The notes below the pieces were generated by a model, which saw only the letters and a list, made by a program, of their open reading frames with translations, searched no databases and was not told the origin of the DNA. Positions 1-7,759 of a stretch of DNA of 53,632 nucleotides are shown one piece after another. Every line of letters begins with the position of its first letter. Positions within the stretch are counted from its first letter, which is position 1. This DNA comes from Collinsella sp. (GTDB taxonomy: Bacteria > Actinomycetota > Coriobacteriia > Coriobacteriales > Coriobacteriaceae). The position numbers and the translations under genes were made by a program. The stretch covers positions 1 through 53,632 of the forward strand of contig DXZW01000025.1 in assembly GCA_019419455.1 (NCBI GenBank), given 5' to 3'.

Positions 1-69
1 ACCGCAGGAAGCTTGGATACGCCTAGGCGCGGTCCAAGAAATCGTCCGCACCCCCCTTTTTAGCCCTTT

Positions 70-1347
70 TTAGCCCTTCAGCAGATCATCCAGCACTGAT
101 GCTGCCTTCTGGTCATTTGCCTCGATAAAGTGGCTATAGATAGACAGCGTCGTCGATGGGCTAGCATGGCCCAAACGCGCCTGGATCGTCTTAATGTCCG
201 CATTGGCACCAACGAGCAAAGTCGCTTGCGTATGTCTAAGCTCATGAGGCTTCAGCCCGCTATAACCCGTATAGCGGGTACGTTTGACGCCGTCACTCCC
301 AATGACTTCCCTACTCTCCTTAAAAGTACCGAAGCCGTTTTTCGCCGCAAACAGCCTAAACGCCCTTGAATAGTTATGTCCATCCATCCGGGTCACAAGA
401 GCCCGTTTGCCGTTGGCGGCGTCAACGATCCCAATGGAATGGACAATGGGCGTTTCTCCAGTCTGCCCCACTGCAAAGGAATCGAACTCACTCCGCTGAA
501 TGGCTTTCCACCTGTCCAGATAGTCGGCAAGTTCATTTCCAACCGAAATCTTACGCCTGCTCATCTTTGATTTAGGCGGCCTCAATGTCCTGTCGTTCGT
601 ATATTGCTTTACTATCCTCAGAGTCTTGGCGTCGGGGTCATAATCCTCCCATGAGAGACCAAGGGCCTCCCCCTTCCTCAAACCGCAGAGAAGTAGAAGC
701 ATTGTGCATGTGATAAAGGAAGATGGCTTCTCCTCCAAAAGGACCGCAAGAAGCCTTGCCGCCTCATCGGCGCTCAGCGCCTTACGAGCCTCGACATTCT
801 GCTTGGGCAGTTTCACTCCCCTACAAGGGTTTTTGCCCACGAGGTCGTTATCGACGGCATCCTCCATTACCTGTTTGAGCTTGATGTGGATGCGGCGAAT
901 TTCACTTTCGCTGAATCGGCCTTCTTTTCTAGCCTTGGCATAAGCAGTGCGAACGTCATCCGATTTAAGCCGAGTGAGATCGGGATTGCCGAACAGCTCG
1001 CGTATGTGACGAATGTCCAAACCTTCACGCTCATAAGCAAGAGGTGATCCCATGGTCGACTCCCTGTTCGCGTGAAACCTGTCCGCATAATCTGATAGGC
1101 CCAGAGGACCATTGCCACGGTTGGAAGCGCCCTCAAGTTCAGCTCTATAGGCCTCCAGCGCCTTGGCGACTTCACTCGGCCAGTTTTTCGGGTTCTTGCT
1201 TCTGCAGTGAACCCTGCGTGACGGACTACGGCGGTACCGTCCTGTCTCCGGATCTTTTCCCAGGGAAAAATAAATCCGATAGACGCCTTTGCTCTTATCG
1301 ATGCATTCCGATGTGCCGCGAGCGGTCTTTTTTATCAATCCCTGCAA
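70..1347 (-). CDS. int: Tyrosine recombinase / integrase of an integrated element
   Basis: The 425-residue protein has the tyrosine-recombinase catalytic set: Arg224 in CGLRKGE, His368 and Arg371 in PHELRH, His394 in LGHAS and the nucleophile Tyr404 in SIYSHF. An N-terminal arm-binding region and a core-binding SAM-like region precede the catalytic domain. It would integrate and excise the element by site-specific recombination. The start is TTG at 1347 with GAGGG a few bases upstream; no in-frame ATG fits better. It lies beside a tRNA 3' fragment (1575-1619), the usual arrangement for an integrase at the edge of its element, and is transcribed away from that site. GC looks lower than in the genes to the right, in keeping with transfer. 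Function is clear; whether the element is a phage or a conjugative element cannot be told from here. Confidence 0.95.
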   Translation of the reverse strand: MQGLIKKTARGTSECIDKSKGVYRIYFSLGKDPETGRYRRSPSRRVHCRSKNPKNWPSEVAKALEAYRAELEGASNRGNGPLGLSDYADRFHANRESTMGSPLAYEREGLDIRHIRELFGNPDLTRLKSDDVRTAYAKARKEGRFSESEIRRIHIKLKQVMEDAVDNDLVGKNPCRGVKLPKQNVEARKALSADEAARLLAVLLEEKPSSFITCTMLLLLCGLRKGEALGLSWEDYDPDAKTLRIVKQYTNDRTLRPPKSKMSRRKISVGNELADYLDRWKAIQRSEFDSFAVGQTGETPIVHSIGIVDAANGKRALVTRMDGHNYSRAFRLFAAKNGFGTFKESREVIGSDGVKRTRYTGYSGLKPHELRHTQATLLVGANADIKTIQARLGHASPSTTLSIYSHFIEANDQKAASVLDDLLKG

Positions 1348-1367
1348 TCATATCCCTCGTTAGGTTT

Positions 1368-1420
1368 TCGATTAGGCTTGCTGGCAAAGCCTTTAAAGCT
1401 TTGCCAGCAAGCCTAATCGA
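1368..1420. repeat. Perfect 23-bp inverted repeat before the integrase
   Basis: Arms at 1368-1390 and 1398-1420 are exact reverse complements around a 7-base spacer. The repeat lies between the integrase start and the att site. It could be a terminator shielding int from outside transcription, or a recombinase or excisionase binding region; the sequence alone does not decide. Confidence 0.9.
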
Positions 1421-1423
1421 AAC

Positions 1424-1457
1424 TTTTCACACTTTCAAGTCTCTCTAAGTGTGAAAA
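1424..1457. repeat. 11-bp inverted repeat TTTTCACACTT
   Basis: Arms TTTTCACACTT (1424-1434) and AAGTGTGAAAA (1447-1457) are perfect inverted copies separated by 12 bases. They sit between int and the att site, where arm-type integrase sites or excisionase sites are expected. That role is inference from position. Confidence 0.8.
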
Positions 1458-1574
1458 TAGTGGGAAATATGATTCTAATAGCTAGCTCAATAATTGTTAA
1501 TTACCTATTTCTACCTGCGCTTCCTTTTAATTCAGTGAAATTGGCCTCATCTCGTCAAATGCCGAATTCACGTA

Positions 1575-1619
1575 CTCGTAAAGCGGGGGTCACCGGTTCG
1601 AGCCCGGTCGCTGGCTCCA
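1575..1619 (+). other. 3' fragment of a tRNA gene; element attachment site
   Basis: The sequence reads from an anticodon loop with CGT (1577-1579, would be tRNA-Thr) through the T arm (GGTTCGAGCCC) and the acceptor 3' strand to an encoded CCA at 1617-1619. The bases upstream cannot form the matching anticodon stem, D arm or 5' acceptor strand, so this is not a complete tRNA. Integration into the 3' end of a tRNA gene leaves exactly such a duplicated half. The host side lies to the right, where the tRNA terminator follows. The intact tRNA should therefore stand at the other end of the element, left of this window. Confidence 0.85.
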
Positions 1620-1630
1620 TTGCACAAGAT

Positions 1631-1654
1631 AGCCGCCTTCGGGCGGCTTTTTTG
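1631..1654 (+). terminator. Terminator of the disrupted tRNA gene
   Basis: AGCCGCC-TTC-GGGCGGCT forms a 7-8 bp GC-rich hairpin followed by a run of Ts. It stands 12 bases after the CCA end, the normal place for the original tRNA transcript terminator. Confidence 0.85.
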
Positions 1655-1827
1655 TTGCTGATTTCGGGCGCGCTTCCGCCAATCCAAGCACAACGCCGCC
1701 GGAAACTCTCCTACTCAACAAAAGCCCCGCCAACCGCAATCCCCAAAGGAACCGCGTTCAGCGGGGCCCAAGCGAGCTCCCCCAAGGGATAACGCTCGCA
1801 ACACGAACAGCTCAGCCGAGCAGCGCG

Positions 1828-2301
1828 CTACTCCTCCCAGTAAGCATCTGCAAGCAGCTTAAAGCAAATCTTCTTGACCGGCTGCGCGCCATCGCCCTGG
1901 AACTCGAGCGTGGGCATGTGAGGCTCGCCGGCAACAAACAGCGCAAACTTGTCGTCAGCAAGATCGCCGGCGATCGAGGCGTCGGAATCGACCAGATCGT
2001 AGTCGTCCTTCTCGTCAAACTCCTGAACCAGCGTCAGGCTGCCCGTGGCAACCTTAAAGGCCTCGCGACCCTCGACGTCGATCTGCAGGTCGTGATAGCG
2101 CTGATGCGTCTCATAGTGAGCCTCGGCTTCGGGACGCGTCGTGGGAGCCATGACGTTCGCAAAGACCTTGTCGCCCAGAATCGGATGGCTGCCGACCTCG
2201 AGCTTCGCCGGATCGTTCTCCTCGAGCCAGTCGATCAGCACGTCGAGGCCCTTGAGCATTCCACGGTACTCCTCGATATCGCCCAATGCACCGTAAATCA
2301 T
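1828..2301 (-). CDS. YhcH/YjgK/YiaL family sugar anomerase-like protein
   Basis: The 157-residue protein matches the cupin-fold YhcH/YjgK/YiaL family (DUF386): an N-terminal MIYG start, a HPILGDKVFANV segment, the HxxYxDLQ motif (ETHQRYHDLQID) and a C-terminal PHMP metal-site region. E. coli members such as NanQ open or anomerise sialic acid and related sugars. The start ATG at 2301 has GAGGGG upstream. It is the last gene of a minus-strand run lacX-lacC-(nagA remnant)-yhcH, so a role in handling amino sugars taken up by the cell is likely. The exact substrate is not visible. Confidence 0.85.
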   Translation of the reverse strand: MIYGALGDIEEYRGMLKGLDVLIDWLEENDPAKLEVGSHPILGDKVFANVMAPTTRPEAEAHYETHQRYHDLQIDVEGREAFKVATGSLTLVQEFDEKDDYDLVDSDASIAGDLADDKFALFVAGEPHMPTLEFQGDGAQPVKKICFKLLADAYWEE

Positions 2302-2333
2302 CTAAATCCCCTCTCGGATCGTTTCTTTGGCGG

Positions 2334-2465
2334 CTACTCGGCAAACGCATTACCGACGCTGTTGCCACCCACATGCGTCTCGACCAGGGCAAGGTCGGGA
2401 TTGAACACGACAGTGTCGGCGTCGCGCCCCGGCATAATGCTACTGCACTTGTCGTCGACATGAGC
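2334..2465 (-). pseudogene. C-terminal remnant of a second nagA gene
   Basis: On the minus strand, just before a TAG at 2334-2336, codons read DDKCSSIMPGRDADTVV and on to VGGNSVGNAFAE. Over 40 residues this matches the C-terminus of the intact NagA at 5192 at 29 positions. Similarity fades near 2465 and no upstream part or start codon exists. The fragment fills the gap between lacC and yhcH and keeps the same orientation. It is a vestige of a duplicated N-acetylhexosamine-6-phosphate deacetylase gene, not an expressed protein. Confidence 0.88.
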
Positions 2466-2498
2466 TGGCAACCGATGCCGGGGCCGCAGCACAAGCTC

Positions 2499-3434
2499 CT
2501 ACAGCTCGGTCACGACAACGCCGTTGTAAACCTCGTCCCAACGATCCATAACCAAGTGGCCAGTCATGGGATCCATGGCATTGAGTTTGCCGCAGGTGTT
2601 GGCGGCACGCAGCACCGTCTCGTCGTCGGCTCCGGCAGCAATCGCATGTGCGAAGCCGGCAATGGTCGAATCGCCAGAGCCCGTAGCGTTAACGGCGGGG
2701 ATATCGGGGGTCTTGGCGCGGAACGCACGGCCGTTATGGAAACCAACGGAGCCGGCAGCGCCCATAGATACGACGACCCAGGGGATATCGGAGAAGCGGG
2801 CGTCAGAGGCGAGCGCGGAACGGAGCTCGTCCACATCGTCGGTGGTAAAGCTCGTGCCCAGAAGGCCGTTAATTTCGGTCAGGTTAGGCTTAACCAGCTC
2901 AGGCTTGACCTCGGACTTGAGCGCAGCCTCGAGCGAGGCGCCCGAGGTATCGAGCAGCACCTTGGCGCCGGCGTTCTCTGCAATGCCCGTGATCTTAGCG
3001 TAGTAGTCCGCCTCGACGCCGCGGGGCAGCGAACCCGAGATGGTAACGACATCGGCCTTGCTCGCAAGCTCGGCGAACTTGGCGGTAAAGGCATCGAGCT
3101 CCTCGGGGGCAATCGTCGGGCCGCTCTCGAGCAGCTCGGTCTGGTTGCCGGCGTGGAGGATGTTGAGACAAATGCGAGTCTCGCCCTTGATGGGCACAAA
3201 ATCATTCTTAATGCCGTTAGCATCCATGAGCTCGGCCATATAGGCGCCCATATGACCACCAAGCAAGCCGGTTGCCACGACATCGTCGCCCAGCTGGCCC
3301 AGGACGCGGGCCACGTTGAGGCCCTTACCGCCGGCGGTCTTTTCGGGCGTCACGCGGTTGACGTCGTCGATAATGAGCTCATCGAGCTGATAGCGCGTAT
3401 CGACGGACGGGTTCATCGTAACGGTGAGGATCAT
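2499..3434 (-). CDS. lacC: Tagatose-6-phosphate kinase (PfkB family)
   Basis: PfkB-family sugar-phosphate kinase of 311 residues that turns tagatose 6-phosphate plus ATP into tagatose 1,6-bisphosphate. The N-terminus MILTVTMNPSVD, the DDVNRV and KTAGGKGLN segments, the GETRICLNILH stretch and the C-terminal NATGSGDST anion-hole motif resemble LacC more than FruK. ATG at 3434 is chosen because AAGGAG lies 6 bases upstream; a start 39 bases further up lacks conserved residues. It follows lacX by 59 bases. With AgaS and the deacetylase nearby it completes the route GalNAc-6-P to GalN-6-P to tagatose-6-P to the bisphosphate. The aldolase is not in this window. 1-phosphofructokinase is the main alternative. 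Confidence 0.85.
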   Translation of the reverse strand: MILTVTMNPSVDTRYQLDELIIDDVNRVTPEKTAGGKGLNVARVLGQLGDDVVATGLLGGHMGAYMAELMDANGIKNDFVPIKGETRICLNILHAGNQTELLESGPTIAPEELDAFTAKFAELASKADVVTISGSLPRGVEADYYAKITGIAENAGAKVLLDTSGASLEAALKSEVKPELVKPNLTEINGLLGTSFTTDDVDELRSALASDARFSDIPWVVVSMGAAGSVGFHNGRAFRAKTPDIPAVNATGSGDSTIAGFAHAIAAGADDETVLRAANTCGKLNAMDPMTGHLVMDRWDEVYNGVVVTEL

Positions 3435-3493
3435 TTCTAGCTCCTTATCTCGCAGGCTCCTTATGCCTTGCAAAACGAATTGGCTACATGCGA

Positions 3494-4375
3494 CTACAGA
3501 ATCTCGATTGTGAACGAGCGCACGATGGTTTCTTTGGGCTTGGCGATAAGGCAGCCGCGCTTGTGCTCAAGCACGTCGTCCTCATCGGAGCAGGTCGAAA
3601 GACCGCCCCAGGGCTCAACTGCCACAAAATCACCCTCGGGCTTGCTCCACACAATGAGGTACGGGAAGCCCTCAAAGCTCAGGCGAACACCCTTGTCCTC
3701 GCCCTTTTTGGAAAGCGTGACCTGACGGCTCTCGAGCACGTCAAAGATGGTCTCCGCAAAATCGAAGAGCTCATGTGACAGAGGCAGCGTCTTTCCCACC
3801 ATGGGGTTCTTGGAGCGGTTGGTCACGTCAATCAAGCCAGTCGAGGGGACGGCAGCGCAAAGCTCAGCAGCCTCGTCTTTCTCAAAACGCAACTCGTAGT
3901 CCGTATAGGCCTCGCCCTCATCGAGCGGGCACCTAAAGCCGGGGTGTCCACCGATAAAGAAAGGCATGTCCTCGGTGCCCTCGTTGGTAACCTCATAGGA
4001 GACGCGCACGGCGGCGTCCTCGAGCGTATAGCGGGCGACAAGCTTAAACGGATACGGATAATCGCTCAGCAGCGCGGCGTTATCCTCCGAAGCCAGGCAC
4101 ATCGCCAGCTCGTTCTCGCTCTGGCTCAGCAGCTTCCACTCCTGTTTGCGCGCAAACCCATGGCGGGCGAGCTTCACATGATGTCCGGCAAACGTCATGG
4201 CGCTGTTATCGCGCAAACCTCCGCAAATCGGGAAGCAAATCGGTGCCTGGCCGGACCACACGGCGGGATCGCCCTGCCACAAGTACTCGCGACCTCCAGC
4301 CTCAATCGAGGTAAACGAACCACCGGCCGTGGAGACCTTGATAGAAATCGAATCGTTGGAGAGAGCGTATTCCAT
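3494..4375 (-). CDS. Aldose 1-epimerase family protein, LacX-like
   Basis: The 293-residue protein has the galactose-mutarotase-like beta-sandwich signature: GGREYLWQGDPAVW, the substrate-loop ICFPICGGLRDN, and the catalytic-type GGHPGFRCPL and EPWGG motifs. LacX proteins of this kind are encoded in lactose and tagatose pathway operons and probably interconvert sugar anomers. ATG at 4375 has GAAAGGA 8-9 bases upstream; the longer reading frame to 4510 is not supported. It heads the lacX-lacC run and is divergent from the flavodoxin gene. The precise sugar is unknown. Confidence 0.87.
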   Translation of the reverse strand: MEYALSNDSISIKVSTAGGSFTSIEAGGREYLWQGDPAVWSGQAPICFPICGGLRDNSAMTFAGHHVKLARHGFARKQEWKLLSQSENELAMCLASEDNAALLSDYPYPFKLVARYTLEDAAVRVSYEVTNEGTEDMPFFIGGHPGFRCPLDEGEAYTDYELRFEKDEAAELCAAVPSTGLIDVTNRSKNPMVGKTLPLSHELFDFAETIFDVLESRQVTLSKKGEDKGVRLSFEGFPYLIVWSKPEGDFVAVEPWGGLSTCSDEDDVLEHKRGCLIAKPKETIVRSFTIEIL

Positions 4376-4531
4376 TGTCCATCCTTTCGAACAACTGCTT
4401 TTTGCTCGCAAGAACCCGTCTCGGCCCTGACCAAAGGACAAACCCGCACGTTCATCGATGCGTCCGGTTTCCCAGCCATGCAACGGGGTACCATACAGAC
4501 ATTGATGCAATTACAGCTGAAAGGCCTTCTT

Positions 4532-5116
4532 ATGCGAACCATCATCCTTTATGCCTCACACCACCACGGCAATACGAAAAAGCTCGTGGACGCCATCGTC
4601 GAGGCGCACCCCGAGATCGATACCCTCGACGTGAAGTCACTCGGTAAAAACGAGTACCCCGACCTGCACGAATACCATCTGATCGGTGTCGCCACGGGCA
4701 TCTATTACTCCGAGATCGACAAGGACATGGCACGCGTGCTCACGAACGTGCTGCAGCCGCAGGACAAGGTGTTTGGCCTTATGACCTACGGTGGCAAAAA
4801 CAAGTGGTACGGCAAGGATATCGATGGCATCTGCCGCATGAGGCAGGCCATCTTTATGGGCGTCTACGGCTGTCCCGGCTTTGATACGTGGGGGCCGTTC
4901 AAACTCACCGGCGGCGTCCAGAAGGGACACCCGACCGCTGAGGAAATTAAGGGCGCCGTCGACTTCTTCGACAAGATCGAAGACGAGTATGGCGACATCA
5001 TCGTCGAAGAGTACGCCAAGCGCGAGAAGCGTCTAGCATACGAAAAGGAGCATCCCGCGGGGGGTCTTGTGGCCGGCGTCAAGCGCACGGCAAAGAAGAT
5101 CGTTAACAAGCTGTAA
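4532..5116 (+). CDS. Flavodoxin-like protein
   Basis: A 194-residue protein beginning MRTIILYASHHHGNTKK, which fits the FMN phosphate-binding loop of flavodoxins, followed by GVATGIYYSEIDKDM and a LMTYGGKNKW segment typical of FMN-ring loops. It probably serves as a small electron carrier in the cytoplasm. The C-terminal 40 residues are rich in Lys and Glu. The start is the ATG with AAAGG 8 bases upstream; the frame is open far upstream but that stretch overlaps lacX and is not coding-like. It is transcribed alone, divergent from lacX, and ends at a clear terminator. Confidence 0.87.
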   Translation: MRTIILYASHHHGNTKKLVDAIVEAHPEIDTLDVKSLGKNEYPDLHEYHLIGVATGIYYSEIDKDMARVLTNVLQPQDKVFGLMTYGGKNKWYGKDIDGICRMRQAIFMGVYGCPGFDTWGPFKLTGGVQKGHPTAEEIKGAVDFFDKIEDEYGDIIVEEYAKREKRLAYEKEHPAGGLVAGVKRTAKKIVNKL

Positions 5117-5148
5117 CTGTTAAGGTGCTTTTGAGCGTTTAACCCATA

Positions 5149-5187
5149 CGGCGGGTCCGAGCAGATTCGGGCCCGCCGTCTTTTTCT
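5149..5187 (+). terminator. Rho-independent terminator of the flavodoxin gene
   Basis: ACGGCGGGTCC pairs with GGGCCCGCCGT across a short loop and is followed by CTTTTTC. It lies 33 bases after the flavodoxin stop and just before the end of nagA on the other strand. Confidence 0.85.
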
Positions 5188-5191
5188 ATCG

Positions 5192-6361
5192 TTAATCGGT
5201 AAAGGCGTTGCCGACGCTCTGGCCGCCAACATACGTCTCGACGAGGGTGAGCTCATGGTCGAACACGACAAAGTCGGCGTCGCGACCCGGCATGATGCTG
5301 CCGCACTTATCCTCGATGTGCGCAGAGCGAGCCGGCACCTCGGTTGCCATGCGAATGGCGATATCAGCGCTGGCGATGCCCCAATCGACAATGTTCTTGA
5401 CGCCCTGGGCAAGCGTGAGCACCGAGCCGGCAATGCTTTTGCCGTCGGCGAGCCAGCACAGGTTGTCCTTCATGATGACGTCCATGCCACCACTGGTGTA
5501 GCTGCCCTCGGGCATGCCGCCGCAGCCCAGGCAGTCGGTGATGAGCACCGTGTGCTGCCAGCCCTTTGCCTGCAGCAGTGCCTTGATGGCGGCAGGGTTT
5601 ACGTGCTTGCCGTCACAGATGATCTCGGCGTAGGTCTCGGGCGTGGACATGGCAGCACCCACGACACCGGGCTCACGGTGATGCAGACCGCGCTGGCCGT
5701 TATAGGTATGCGTAAAGCAGCTGGCACCGGCATTGATAGCGGCGATGCACTCATCGTAGGTGGCGTCGGAGTGACCGATGCTGGTCACCACGCCCTTGGC
5801 GTTCAGAGCAGCCGCATAAGCAGCGGCACCGTCGCGCTCGGCGGCCATGGCGCTCTTAACGATGCGACCGCCCGCAGCCTCCTGCCACTGGTCGAAAACC
5901 TCCTCGGAGGGGTCAATCAGGTAAGCGGGGTTCTGCGCGCCCACGTGCTTCATGGTAAAGAAGGGGCCCTCAAGGTAGATGCCCTGAATGCGGGCACCGC
6001 AGAAGTCGGGGCCGCGGCCCTCGTCCGCCTTGGCGATAGCAGCGCAGGCGTCCTTGATCTGTTCGACGCCATCGGTGAACGTCGTGGGCAGCCAGCTGGT
6101 GGTACCGCGACGGGCGAGCTCGGTTGAGCTGATATCGATGCCCTCGGGATCGTTATCGGTAGTTGAGTGGTTGTAGAAGCCATGGATGTGAGTATCGACC
6201 ATACCCGGTGCGATCCACGATCCCGTGTAGTCCTTAATCTCGCAAGAGGGCTCGTCGGCCTGCCAGGCGCCAAAAACGCCATCCTCGACCATAAGATAGC
6301 CGCCCAGTTGCGGGCCTGCCGGCAAGAAGAACTTGTCAGCCTTAATTGCGTACGTGCTCAT
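5192..6361 (-). CDS. nagA: N-acetylglucosamine/galactosamine-6-phosphate deacetylase
   Basis: A 389-residue amidohydrolase that removes acetate from N-acetylhexosamine 6-phosphate in the cytoplasm. Visible motifs are VDTHIHG near residue 57 (metal-site histidines), the GIYLEGPF segment with the metal-binding Glu, GHSDATYDE, CFTHTYNGQRGLHHREPG and the catalytic Asp in LITDCLG. The ATG at 6361 has GAGGAG 5 bases upstream and is preferred to the GTG two codons earlier. Beside AgaS and a Man-family PTS, the enzyme may act mainly on GalNAc-6-P (AgaA role); sequence alone does not separate the two. A decayed copy of its 3' end lies at 2334. Confidence 0.93.
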   Translation of the reverse strand: MSTYAIKADKFFLPAGPQLGGYLMVEDGVFGAWQADEPSCEIKDYTGSWIAPGMVDTHIHGFYNHSTTDNDPEGIDISSTELARRGTTSWLPTTFTDGVEQIKDACAAIAKADEGRGPDFCGARIQGIYLEGPFFTMKHVGAQNPAYLIDPSEEVFDQWQEAAGGRIVKSAMAAERDGAAAYAAALNAKGVVTSIGHSDATYDECIAAINAGASCFTHTYNGQRGLHHREPGVVGAAMSTPETYAEIICDGKHVNPAAIKALLQAKGWQHTVLITDCLGCGGMPEGSYTSGGMDVIMKDNLCWLADGKSIAGSVLTLAQGVKNIVDWGIASADIAIRMATEVPARSAHIEDKCGSIMPGRDADFVVFDHELTLVETYVGGQSVGNAFTD

Positions 6362-6421
6362 ATGCACTCCTCGCTTCTAAAGCAGTTGACTGTGGTAATG
6401 CTTATACCCAGCTCACGTAAA

Positions 6422-6462
6422 ACAAAAAGCGCCCGCCCGCCGTTATGAGCGGACGGGCGCCC
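6422..6462 (-). terminator. Terminator after agaS
   Basis: Arms GCGCCCGCCCGC (6429-6440) and GCGGACGGGCGC (6449-6460) pair with one G-T pair. On the minus strand the stem is followed by TTTTTGTTTT. It ends the agaS transcript, so nagA needs read-through or its own promoter in 6362-6420. Confidence 0.85.
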
Positions 6463-6478
6463 TTACAGGGGGACGCGA

Positions 6479-7645
6479 TTAAGCGGTGAAGGGGTGAATC
6501 GTCACGCCCTTAACCACGCGGTTGACCGTGCCGGTGGGGCTCGGCGTATCGGGCGTGTTGCCCACGCGGACGGAGTTGAGCAGGCTGATAGCCTGGGCAA
6601 ACATCACGAACGGCAGAGCAAGGTAACCCTCGGGAAGTGCCTCGTAGCCCTTAAAGGTGAAGGACTCACCCTCATAGACGGTGGCACCTTCCTGCTGAAC
6701 GGCGATGGTGTGCTGAGCGATCTCGTCGCCACCGATCTCGTTGAGGATGTCGATGTCGTACTGACGGGTGTAGGCGTCGTTGTTGACGAACACGAAGACG
6801 AGCGTCTTATCGTCGACGAAGGACTTAGGTCCGTGACGATAGCCCATGGAGGTGTCGTAGGAAGTAGCGACCAGACCGTGAGCGAGCTCGAGGATCTTGA
6901 GCTGGCTCTCCTGAGCAAGGCCACCGAAGGAGCCAGAACCCAAGTAGGTCACGCGGTTGAAATCGCCAGCCAGGTAATCGGCGATCTCGGGCTCACGGGA
7001 GATGACCTCCTCGCCCATCTTGGCAATCGTCTCGACCCACTCGGCCTTCTGCTCGTCAGAGGCAGTGTCGAAAATAAGGGTGGAGAGCAGGGTCATGCAG
7101 GAATAAGAACCGGTCATGGCGAAGCCCTTGTCGTTGGCGCGCGGAATGAGCAGCGTCAGCGCATTGGGATCATCGGCAGACTCGACGGCAAGCTTGCCCT
7201 CGGGAGCGCAGGTGATGTTGAGGAACTTGACGTTGTGGACGAGCTCCTTGGCAACGGCAACGGCGGCAAGGCTCTCGGGGCTGTTGCCAGAGCGGGCAAA
7301 GGAAACCACGAGCGTGGGATCCTCGGCGCGCAGGAAGTCGCGCGGGGCGCTCACGATGTCGGTCGTGGCGATGGGCTTAAAGTCGTAGAGATCAGTGTTG
7401 CCAGCGTGACGCAGGTACGGGGCGCAGGTATCGCCAACGTAGTCGGACGTACCGGCACCGGTGAAGACAACGGACAGACGACCCTCGCCCATAGCGCGAG
7501 CCTCGGCCAGGAAGGCCTCGATGGCCTCCTTGTTCTCGCGATAGATGTTGAGCGTATCACGCCAAAGCTCGGGCTGCTGAGCAATCTCGGCCGTGGTGAT
7601 CTGGGCGCCGAGCTCGGTGAGCTCCTCGACACTCTTCTCGAACAT
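6479..7645 (-). CDS. agaS: SIS-domain sugar-phosphate isomerase/deaminase
   Basis: A 388-residue protein with two SIS domains: FTGAGTSDYVGD near residue 62 and SFARSGNSPES near residue 115 in the first, YLGSGSFGGLAQES near 235 in the second, plus the YRHGPKSF segment seen in AgaS and GlmS-type isomerases. AgaS converts galactosamine 6-phosphate to tagatose 6-phosphate and ammonia. It feeds lacC and follows nagA in the pathway. A TGGT-N4-ACCA operator sits 62 bases before its start, and the GntR regulator gene lies directly upstream in the same direction, so it is probably co-regulated with the PTS operon. Confidence 0.92.
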   Translation of the reverse strand: MFEKSVEELTELGAQITTAEIAQQPELWRDTLNIYRENKEAIEAFLAEARAMGEGRLSVVFTGAGTSDYVGDTCAPYLRHAGNTDLYDFKPIATTDIVSAPRDFLRAEDPTLVVSFARSGNSPESLAAVAVAKELVHNVKFLNITCAPEGKLAVESADDPNALTLLIPRANDKGFAMTGSYSCMTLLSTLIFDTASDEQKAEWVETIAKMGEEVISREPEIADYLAGDFNRVTYLGSGSFGGLAQESQLKILELAHGLVATSYDTSMGYRHGPKSFVDDKTLVFVFVNNDAYTRQYDIDILNEIGGDEIAQHTIAVQQEGATVYEGESFTFKGYEALPEGYLALPFVMFAQAISLLNSVRVGNTPDTPSPTGTVNRVVKGVTIHPFTA

Positions 7646-7706
7646 TTCTAATACCTCTCTCTAGAAGTAATCCTCTGACGTGCAATTATACACTTCGGTT
7701 GGTTAT

Positions 7707-7720
7707 CTGGTAGTAACCAG
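7707..7720. promoter_or_regulatory. Candidate GntR/HutC operator upstream of agaS
   Basis: CTGGTAGTAACCAG is a palindrome with TGGT and ACCA half-sites four bases apart, the same half-sites and spacing as NagR/DasR boxes of amino-sugar regulons. Thirteen of its 14 bases recur at 12000-12013 upstream of the PTS operon. It lies between the GntR regulator gene and agaS. Confidence 0.75.
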
Positions 7721-7759
7721 TTAAATGCAAAGAATCACCATATGGAAACGATGCGAGCA

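Noticed and set aside
1561..1619. Complete tRNA-Thr gene
   Set aside because: Only the anticodon-to-CCA part is present; the 5' half cannot be formed from the upstream bases.
3944..4531. N-terminal extension of the flavodoxin frame
   Set aside because: Overlaps lacX on the other strand; flavodoxin homology and the ribosome site begin at 4532.
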